Below are positions 1 through 4,883 of a DNA stretch of 11,431 nucleotides, piece by piece. The stretch comes from Actinomycetes bacterium. Its GTDB lineage: Bacteria; Actinomycetota; Acidimicrobiia; Acidimicrobiales; Palsa-688. Location: positions 1-11,431 of the forward strand of contig JAKAQB010000091.1 of the NCBI GenBank assembly GCA_021811865.1, written 5' to 3'. The notes under the pieces were generated by a model. That model had not been told where the DNA came from, did not search any database, and saw only the letters and a list, made by a program, of their open reading frames with translations. Every line of letters starts with the position of its first letter. Position 1 is the stretch's first letter. A program made the position numbers and the translations under genes.

Positions 1-160
1 CACCGTTGCGGGCGTCAGGGCCCGGGAGCCTCCCCCCAGGGTCGCCGTCTCACATCAGTCCTCACAGGACAAGCGCCGCTAGCGATCCCCGGGGGTCGGT
101 CCCATGAGTAGTGGTACACCCATCAGCGCCTCGACACCGGGGCCCGCTGGTTCGGCCGCC
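1..160. other. Left-edge noncoding stretch
   Basis: No reading frame here has convincing coding character. It lies downstream of the minus-strand nitroreductase. A small perfect hairpin (5-bp stem at 58-62/66-70, 3-nt loop) and a near-palindrome at 84-97 are visible. Neither is followed by a T-run in either direction, so neither can be called a terminator with confidence. Confidence 0.4.
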
Positions 161-796
161 CTACGACCAGCCGTCGAAGTGGACGATTCGCTCGACGGGC
201 GGTCGGCCGGCCGGCCTGAAATCCGTGCCGAGGGTGTAGGCGACGGGCAGGAGGGCCACTTGGGTCACGGTTTCCGGGATGCCGAGGAGGGCGGCCGCCT
301 CCTTCTCCCTGCCGAGGTGAAGCGTCGTCCAGGCGCTGCCGAGGCCCCGGGAGCGCAGGGCCAGCATGAAGCTCCACGCCGCCGGGAGGATCGACCCGTA
401 GAAACTGGCAGCCTCGGCGTTGCCGCGCCCGTCGGCGCGCCCCTTGATGCAAGGGATCACCTGCACGGGCACGCGGTGGAGGTTGTCCCGCAGGTACACC
501 GCACTGTCGCGAACGCGGCTGGTCTGGGGATCCGCGCCGGGCCGGTCTGCGCCGAAGTAGTCGGCGGACGCCTCCCGGTAGAGCTGGGCGAGCCCGGCAC
601 GGAGCTCCGCGTCAGTGACCACCACCCATCGCCAGCCCTGGCTGTTGCTTCCCGTCGGCGCCTGCTGCGCGAGCTGGAGGCAGTCCAGGATCACCTCCCG
701 CTCCACCGGCCTGTCGAAGTCCAGACGCTTGCGCACCGACCGTGTCGTGGACAGCAGCGCATCGGTGACAGCGACGTCGAAGGGCAGGGTGCTCAT
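161..796 (-). CDS. Nitroreductase family protein (FMN-dependent)
   Basis: This 211-residue protein matches the nitroreductase fold: an FMN- and NAD(P)H-dependent oxidoreductase, usually a soluble homodimer, whose natural substrate cannot be read from sequence. The N-terminal TTRSVRKRLDFDRPV (residues 18-30) holds the Arg-Ser-x-Arg phosphate-binding signature. APTGSNSQGWRWVVV (about 46-60) is the flavin-contacting 'P-x-G-x-N-x-Q-x-W' block. The central GLGSAWTTLHL segment and the C-terminal RPPVERIVHFDGW are typical of the family. The frame stays open upstream, but homology begins at the ATG at 796, and AAAGG a few bases before it serves as a ribosome binding site. The gene follows pheA on the same strand after 32 bp, so the two are probably co-transcribed. 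No biochemical link to phenylalanine synthesis is obvious. Family assignment is secure; substrate is unknown. Confidence 0.92.
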   Translation of the reverse strand: MSTLPFDVAVTDALLSTTRSVRKRLDFDRPVEREVILDCLQLAQQAPTGSNSQGWRWVVVTDAELRAGLAQLYREASADYFGADRPGADPQTSRVRDSAVYLRDNLHRVPVQVIPCIKGRADGRGNAEAASFYGSILPAAWSFMLALRSRGLGSAWTTLHLGREKEAAALLGIPETVTQVALLPVAYTLGTDFRPAGRPPVERIVHFDGWS

Positions 797-828
797 GGGC
801 GCCTTTGTACCAGGGGTCGGGCGCGGTG

Positions 829-1788
829 TCAGGGGTCGGGCCGGATCGTCCGGCGGATGGAGGCGATCCAATCGTCGGCGGCCGCCCAGGCCGAATGGGC
901 GTCCTGACGCCGGCGGGCGCCACCCTCGCCGGCGGCCGGATAGCTGCCGAGGAACTTGACCTCGCGCACCGTCGTGTGCAGGTCGCGCAGGCAGTCGGCG
1001 ACCACCTCCTCGGCGACGTGACCTTCGAAGTCGATGATGAAGCAGTACTCGCCGAGCGCCCGCTTCGTGGGCCGGGACTCCAGCTTCACCAGGTTGATGT
1101 CCCGGGCGCTGAACTGCCCGAGGATCCCGTGCAGGCTCCCCGGACGGTCGGCGGCCTGGAAGCACACGATGCTGGTCTTGTCGTGTCCCGACGGCGCCGG
1201 GACGCCCGCTGCCGCTGGCGCGACCAGGACGAACCGGGTCACGTTGTGCTCGTGGTCCTCGATGCCCGCGGCAAGGACGGCGAGCCCGTACAAGGAAGCG
1301 GCGAGCGTGGTGCCGATGGCTGCAGTCCCCGGACCGGCATCACCGGTGGCGACGAGGCGCACCGCCTCGGAGGTCGAGAGCGCGGCCACCTCCTCGGCCT
1401 CCGGGACGTGCCGGCCGAGCCACGCCCGGCACTGCGCCGTCGCGACCGGGAACGAGATCACCCGCCGCACGTCCTCGAGCCCTGTCCCCGCCGGCGCCAG
1501 GAGGTTCTGCGTCACGGGCAGGACGACCTCGCGTACGAGGTGCAGATCCCTCTCGAAGACCAGTTCGTCGAGGGCGGCCACGACGCTGCCCTCGATGGCG
1601 TTCTCGATGGCGACGAACCCGACATCGGCTCGCTGCTCTTCGACGGCCGCCAGCACCTGGGCGAAGGATCGTTGCGGCAGGAGGTTGGCCCCGGCGAGGT
1701 CGGGCTGGGTGCGCAGAGCCTCCTCGGTGAACGACCCGGGCGGCCCGAGGTAGGCGACCGTGCTCCCGGGTGCGACACGGTCGGTCAT
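829..1788 (-). CDS. pheA: Prephenate dehydratase (PheA) with C-terminal ACT domain
   Basis: This 319-residue enzyme converts prephenate to phenylpyruvate in phenylalanine biosynthesis. The catalytic part opens with AYLGPPGSFTEEAL (residues 12-25). GFVAIENAIEGSVVAALDEL (57-76) follows, with Ala at residue 60 where most family members have Pro in the P-I-E-N motif. HNVTRF (181-186) contains the essential Thr-Arg-Phe. The ACT regulatory domain starts near residue 203 and carries the Phe-binding motifs DRPGSLHGILGQF and ESRP (237-240), so feedback inhibition by phenylalanine is expected. There is no chorismate mutase domain. An Arg- and Ala-rich tail of about 40 residues follows the ACT domain. 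ATG at 1788 is preferred: TATCCT lies 8 nt upstream, fitting a leaderless transcript. An in-frame ATG at 1812 would add eight residues. It is probably the first gene of an operon with the nitroreductase. Confidence 0.95.
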   Translation of the reverse strand: MTDRVAPGSTVAYLGPPGSFTEEALRTQPDLAGANLLPQRSFAQVLAAVEEQRADVGFVAIENAIEGSVVAALDELVFERDLHLVREVVLPVTQNLLAPAGTGLEDVRRVISFPVATAQCRAWLGRHVPEAEEVAALSTSEAVRLVATGDAGPGTAAIGTTLAASLYGLAVLAAGIEDHEHNVTRFVLVAPAAAGVPAPSGHDKTSIVCFQAADRPGSLHGILGQFSARDINLVKLESRPTKRALGEYCFIIDFEGHVAEEVVADCLRDLHTTVREVKFLGSYPAAGEGGARRRQDAHSAWAAADDWIASIRRTIRPDP

Positions 1789-1796
1789 CGGCGGGC

Positions 1797-1802
1797 AGGA
1801 TA
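1797..1802 (-). promoter_or_regulatory. Putative -10 element of pheA (TATCCT)
   Basis: Read on the minus strand, TATCCT fits the TANNNT actinobacterial -10 consensus. Its last base is 8 nt from the ATG at 1788, which would place transcription start at or next to the start codon. No good -35 is visible. The site lies between the pheA start and the divergent larB remnant start at 1811. Confidence 0.4.
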
Positions 1803-1810
1803 GGGCGGCC

Positions 1811-2031
1811 ATGGACGAGGCCGCCCTCCGCTCCATCTTCGACGCTGTGCGCGCCGGCGCCGTCACCCCGGACGACGCCGTCCGCCGGCTCCGCAAGAAG
1901 CCGACGTCGTGGTGGTCGTCGCCGGGATGGAGGGTGCCCTGGCCAGTTGCGCAGCCGGGGTTGCCGTGGTGGGGGTGGACAACGGCTTTGGGGCGGCACA
2001 CGTGGTAGCCCGTTGCCTGGGGGCGGCGTGA
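1811..2031 (+). pseudogene. larB: larB remnant (nickel-pincer cofactor biosynthesis carboxylase), internally deleted
   Basis: LarB is normally a protein of roughly 215-250 residues that carboxylates and hydrolyses nicotinate adenine dinucleotide in nickel-pincer nucleotide synthesis. Only fragments remain here. From ATG 1811 one frame reads LRSIFDAVRAGAVTPDDAVRRLR, the usual LarB N-terminus. At about 1890-1897 homology jumps to another frame reading EADVVVVVAGMEGAL (1897-1941), from late in the protein. This is followed directly by SCAAGVAVVGVDNGFGAAHV, from the extreme C-terminus. About 130 residues are missing at the first junction with a frame change, and roughly 35-40 at the second in frame. 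The TGA at 2029-2031 overlaps the larC GTG, so the original coupled junction survives. A functional protein is very unlikely unless the deletions are assembly errors. Confidence 0.8.
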
Positions 2032-3245
2032 ACAGGACCGTCGCGTGGTGGCACTGCTTCAGCGGCATCGCTGGCGACATGGCGCTCGGCAGCCTCGTCG
2101 ACGCCGGCGCTGAGCTGGCCCTCGTCGAGCGGGAGCTGGCCACCCTCCCGGTGGGCGGCTGGTCGCTCGAGGCGCGGGCGGTGCAGCGCTCCGGGCTGGC
2201 TGCCACGCAGGTCGTCGTGCACGTGCGCGAGAGCCCCGTGGTGCGGACGCACGCCCACATCGTCGGGCTCATCACCGAGGCGCGCCTGCCGCCGCGCGCC
2301 CGGCGCCGCGCCCTGTCGACCTTCTCCCGTCTGGCCGAGGTCGAAGGACGGCTCCACGGCCGGCCACCCGCCAAGGTGCACTTCCACGAGATCGGCGGCA
2401 CCGACGCCATAGTCGACATCCTCGGAACCTGCGTCGCCCTGGAGATCCTCGGTGTGGACGAGGTGTGGGCCAGCCCGGTCGCTCAGGGGAGCGGGATGGT
2501 GCGCACCTCCCACGGGCTGCTCCCGGTCCCGTCCCCGGCCGTCGTCGAATTGCTCGCGGGTGCCCCCACGTACGGCACGGACGTGCCTGTCGAGCTCACC
2601 ACGCCGACCGGTGCCGCCCTCCTCGCCGCCCTCGCCGGCGGGTGGGGTCCGATGCCCGCCATGCGCGTCGGCCGGATCGGTCGGGGAGCCGGGAGCCGGG
2701 AGATCGACGGCCGGCCCAACGTGGTCGAGGTCGTCGTTGGCGAGGCGGCCGCCACCGGCGGCACGAGCCCCGGCCATCCGGTCAGCCTCCTCGAGACCAA
2801 CGTCGATGACGTGACCGGCGAGACACTGGCGGACACGGTCGCCGCCTTGCTGGCGGCCGGTGCGCACGACGCCTGGGTCACCCCGGTCGTGGGCAAGAAG
2901 GGACGTCCCGCCCACGTCGTGTCAGCGCTCACCGACCCGGCTCGCTCGGCCGAGGTGCAAGCGGTGCTGGTGGAGCAGACCGGCACCCTCGGCGTGCGGG
3001 TGCAGCAACTCGTGCGGTGGACGGCGGCCCGGGAGCTCGACGAGGTCCATGTCGAGGGTTACCCAGTGCGCGTGAAGCGCTCGCCCGCCGGCCTCAAGGC
3101 CGAACACGACGACGTGGTGCACGTCGCCGCCCGCCTCGGTCTCCCCGCCAGGGAAGTCCGCCGGCGGGCGGAGGCTGTCGAGGAGGAGACGGCTCCACCC
3201 TCGGACCTTCGACCTCCACCTGAACCTGAACCTGAGGCTAGCTGA
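2028..3245 (+). CDS. larC: LarC, nickel insertion protein for the nickel-pincer nucleotide cofactor
   Basis: LarC is the CTP-dependent cyclometallase that inserts nickel into the pyridinium dithiocarboxylate nucleotide, completing the cofactor of lactate racemase and related enzymes. The 405-residue product is of normal length and lies in one frame, unlike species where larC is split by a frameshift. Recognisable blocks are HCFSGIAGDMALGSL (9-23), the His-rich HFHEIGGTDAIVDI (118-131), HGLLPVPSPA, TPTGAALL, LETNVDDVTGE and VGKKGRPAHVVSAL, which span both domains. The tail is Pro/Glu-rich. The GTG start overlaps the TGA of the larB remnant (GTGA), the usual coupled arrangement. No larE, larA or nickel transporter is in the window. 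With larB broken here, function needs a second larB elsewhere, or larC is an orphan. Confidence 0.93.
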   Translation: MNRTVAWWHCFSGIAGDMALGSLVDAGAELALVERELATLPVGGWSLEARAVQRSGLAATQVVVHVRESPVVRTHAHIVGLITEARLPPRARRRALSTFSRLAEVEGRLHGRPPAKVHFHEIGGTDAIVDILGTCVALEILGVDEVWASPVAQGSGMVRTSHGLLPVPSPAVVELLAGAPTYGTDVPVELTTPTGAALLAALAGGWGPMPAMRVGRIGRGAGSREIDGRPNVVEVVVGEAAATGGTSPGHPVSLLETNVDDVTGETLADTVAALLAAGAHDAWVTPVVGKKGRPAHVVSALTDPARSAEVQAVLVEQTGTLGVRVQQLVRWTAARELDEVHVEGYPVRVKRSPAGLKAEHDDVVHVAARLGLPAREVRRRAEAVEEETAPPSDLRPPPEPEPEAS

Positions 3246-3254
3246 GCTGAGATG

Positions 3255-3317
3255 TCCCCGCGAAATAGGGGATCCGCCGAGAAACGGATGGGGAGCCTCC
3301 TCAGTAACTGAGCTCCC
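3255..3317 (+). other. Three consecutive hairpins downstream of larC
   Basis: Starting ten bases after the larC stop there are three adjacent inverted repeats. The first is TCCCC 3255-3259 with GGGGA 3268-3272 (8-nt loop). The second is ATCCG 3272-3276 with CGGAT 3285-3289 (8-nt loop). The third is GGGAGC 3291-3296 with GCTCCC 3312-3317, containing an inner CTCA/TGAG pairing. There is no T-run, so a classic intrinsic terminator is not evident. The array could be a termination or processing region for larC, or a structured leader for the small ORF at 3374. Confidence 0.4.
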
Positions 3318-3373
3318 GGCAGGAGGAGAAGGCCCGGGAGGTCGTGGAGCGAAGGCTTGTCCCTGGCACGGAC

Positions 3374-3505
3374 ATGAGCCGTCCGACGTGTTCCCCGGCG
3401 GTGGGTGCCCTCGGGTGCGGGCTGTGTGGCCTTGCCCGGGTGCGACGGGCCCGCGGCTCGCTGCTGGTCTGCCCGTTCTGCGACGCCGTGCGGGGCATCG
3501 ACTGA
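3374..3505 (+). CDS. Mini zinc-ribbon protein (43 aa), hypothetical
   Basis: A 43-codon ORF starts at ATG 3374 and ends at TGA 3503-3505. It encodes two Cys pairs, CGLC at residues 15-18 and CPFC at 33-36, 14 residues apart, with an Arg-rich stretch between them. This is the geometry of a minimal zinc ribbon. Third codon positions are strongly G/C (about 37 of 43), matching neighbouring real genes. No convincing Shine-Dalgarno lies just upstream. It sits between the larC hairpins and the paired GCGCGC sites. I do not recognise a named family. Nucleic-acid or protein binding is a reasonable but unproven guess, and it could be a chance ORF in GC-rich DNA. Confidence 0.45.
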   Translation: MSRPTCSPAVGALGCGLCGLARVRRARGSLLVCPFCDAVRGID

Positions 3506-3524
3506 ACTACCGGCCACCCGAACC

Positions 3525-3600
3525 GCGCGCACGCGATCCAACTGCGCGCACAGGCAACCGTAGGGGGTCGTGGATGCGCGCGGGTTGATTGATTGCGCGC
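3525..3600. repeat. Two pairs of GCGCGC sites, each spaced 19 bp
   Basis: GCGCGC occurs at 3525-3530, 3544-3549, 3576-3581 and 3595-3600. Within each pair the start-to-start distance is 19 bp. The first pair shares the right flank AC (GCGCGCAC) and the second the right flank GG (GCGCGCGG). The array lies immediately upstream of a TACCGT -10-like hexamer at 3612-3617. Paired palindromes of constant spacing suggest a protein-binding operator, but GC-rich composition raises the chance expectation. Confidence 0.4.
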
Positions 3601-4093
3601 GGATAGGGGCGTACCGTCCCGACGTGCACCCCCGGCCGTCGGCCAATACGAGCGGATCTGTAACATCTGCGGCACCAGTTGGCTCGTCGACCGACGCCGA
3701 CGCCGACGCCGGCGCGTCACGAGCCCGTCGGGCCCGCGCCGGGTGTGGGGCGAGACCGCCAAGGACGTCAGGCAGACCTTGGGCGCCGAGACGGACGCCC
3801 GCGAGCTGTTCCGCATCTTCCGACAGTGCGGCAACGACGACTTCCAGCAGCACCCGGCCCCAACCCCCGGCCCAACACCCGGCCCCAGCGGCCGGACCCA
3901 CGCCCGCCGGAGGGACGGCCGCCGGCTGATCGACCTCGCCGGCCCTGCTCCATCAGACCCGGCGAAGGACCACGCCCACCCATCCGTCCTCCGACAGCTC
4001 GTCGATCACCGAGCAGCCGGCGTAGGCGCCGGCGACGTGGCGCCACTGTCCGGGGAGCAGCCCGGCCAGCCAGAGCTCGCCGCCGGCCCGTAG
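3593..4093 (+). CDS. Possible zinc-knuckle protein, start uncertain, overlapping prmA antisense
   Basis: This frame opens with TTG at 3593 and runs to TAG at 4091-4093. The plausible coding part is about 3644-3860. It reads YERICNICGTSWLV, with a CxxC knuckle followed by GTSW, then eight Arg encoded by a (CGACGC)n tract at 3692-3715. A helical-looking segment DVRQTLGAETDARELFRIF follows, then a Cys and a Pro-rich linker. Third positions are G/C-rich through this part. Problems are real: no good start codon precedes the motif in frame, and the last 141 bp are antisense to prmA. A leaderless-looking GTG at 3624 (TACCGT six bases upstream) lies in a different frame, as if one base were missing between it and the motif. 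It may be a frameshifted gene or a non-gene. The family is not recognised. Confidence 0.33.
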   Translation: MRADRGVPSRRAPPAVGQYERICNICGTSWLVDRRRRRRRRVTSPSGPRRVWGETAKDVRQTLGAETDARELFRIFRQCGNDDFQQHPAPTPGPTPGPSGRTHARRRDGRRLIDLAGPAPSDPAKDHAHPSVLRQLVDHRAAGVGAGDVAPLSGEQPGQPELAAGP

Positions 4094-4864
4094 CTGGCCG
4101 CCGGCGCCCACTTCGCCGCCGGCGCCCACTCCGCTGCCGGCGCCCACTCCGCTGCCGGCGCACAGCTCTCCGCCGCCGGCGTCCACCTGGCCGCCGGGCC
4201 GAACCGCCCTGACGACCTCCGGGCCGACCGAGGCGTGCACGCCGGCGGTGAGGTTGACGAGGGCGAGGTCGTGGCCGCCGGCGACGCCGGCGACGGGCGT
4301 TGTGGACACCTGGACCAGGGAGGCGACGCCGTTGCGGGCGGCGTTGGCCCCCGCAGCGGTGACGGCGGCGGGATCGATGTCGATGGCGATGACGGACCTG
4401 GCCCCCAGGCGGGCCGCGACCACGGCCAGGACCCCACTCCCGGTTCCGACGTCGAGGACCGAGCACCCCGCCGGCGGGCGGGCGGCAAGCAGCCGTAGGA
4501 GTAGCCGGGTGCTGGCGTGGCTGCCGCTGCCGAAGCACGGGCCCGGGTCGATCTCGACGGTGAGGCCGGCGCCGGCCACCGCCACCGGGCGCCACGCCGG
4601 CGCCACGGCGATGCCGGCCACCTCGACGGGGGCTGCGTGCGCCTTCCAGGCGTCGCGCCAGGCGTCGTCGACCTCCTCGACACCGCCGCCGACCTCCGCC
4701 GCCACGGTGGAGGTCGCGGCTGGCGTCGGGAACGAGGCGACCAGCGCCACCCGGCCGGGACCGGCCCCTTCCACTGCCACGGCGGTGGCGCCCCGATCCC
4801 ACAGCTCCAAGGCGGCGAGCTCCTCTTCGGCCGTTCCAACAATCCAGCGGAGGATCCGGTCCAC
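3953..4864 (-). CDS. prmA: Ribosomal protein L11 methyltransferase (PrmA) with hexapeptide-repeat insertion
   Basis: PrmA methylates ribosomal protein L11 using S-adenosylmethionine. The 303-residue product has the short N-terminal L11-recognition domain (about 1-60) and a linker. FGSGSHASTRLLLRLL (111-126) corresponds to the family's G-T-G-T-H-x-T-T loop. The SAM motif I is VLDVGTGSGVLAVVAARLG (136-154), the acidic ribose-binding IAIDIDP is at 159-165, and LVNLTAGV (202-209) corresponds to the N-L-x-A catalytic strand. After VRPGG (221-225) a run of Gly/Ala-rich hexapeptides intervenes before the expected strand ELWLAGLLPGQ (263-273). The C-terminus is otherwise normal. The start is GTG at 4864, preceded by CATGAT 8 nt upstream on the same strand. 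It is divergent from the ABC-F gene, so two ribosome-related genes are back to back. Family is confident; activity of this variant is untested. Confidence 0.92.
   Translation of the reverse strand: MDRILRWIVGTAEEELAALELWDRGATAVAVEGAGPGRVALVASFPTPAATSTVAAEVGGGVEEVDDAWRDAWKAHAAPVEVAGIAVAPAWRPVAVAGAGLTVEIDPGPCFGSGSHASTRLLLRLLAARPPAGCSVLDVGTGSGVLAVVAARLGARSVIAIDIDPAAVTAAGANAARNGVASLVQVSTTPVAGVAGGHDLALVNLTAGVHASVGPEVVRAVRPGGQVDAGGGELCAGSGVGAGSGVGAGGEVGAGGQLRAGGELWLAGLLPGQWRHVAGAYAGCSVIDELSEDGWVGVVLRRV
4082..4171 (-). repeat. 18-bp tandem repeat within prmA
   Basis: Five consecutive 18-bp units start at 4082, 4100, 4118, 4136 and 4154. Each begins GCCGGC on the plus strand; the units at 4118 and 4136 are identical and the rest diverged. 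A further degenerate unit lies just beyond 4172. On the minus strand each encodes a hexapeptide of the pattern (G/S)x(V/L)xAG. Length is a multiple of three, so the prmA frame is preserved. Confidence 0.85.
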
Positions 4865-4871
4865 GATCGGC

Positions 4872-4878
4872 CATCATG
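4872..4878. promoter_or_regulatory. Overlapping divergent -10 elements between prmA and ABC-F gene
   Basis: The near-palindrome CCATCATGG (4871-4879) sits in the 19-bp gap. Read rightward, CATCAT (4872-4877) is 6 nt before the ABC-F GTG at 4884. Read leftward, CATGAT (4878-4873) is 8 nt before the prmA GTG at 4864. Each matches TATAAT at four of six positions, including the key A2 and T6. This geometry predicts leaderless transcription in both directions from one shared site. Confidence 0.4.
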
Positions 4879-4883
4879 GTCCG

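Noticed and set aside
58..97. Hairpin and near-palindrome at the left edge
   Set aside because: Stems are short, one has no loop and neither has a T-run; not enough for a terminator or operator call.
805..1803. Long plus-strand open frame opposite pheA
   Set aside because: It mirrors pheA, has low-complexity Arg/Gly composition and no family motif, while the minus strand carries a complete prephenate dehydratase.
3251..3340. A known metal or nucleotide riboswitch near larC
   Set aside because: I compared it from memory with NiCo, c-di-AMP, guanidine and SAM classes. The conserved cores were not found, so only generic hairpins are reported.
4248..4883. Upstream extension of the ABC-F frame
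   Set aside because: The frame stays open across prmA antisense, but ABC-F homology begins only at ISARNLSVEVGG, so GTG 4884 was chosen.
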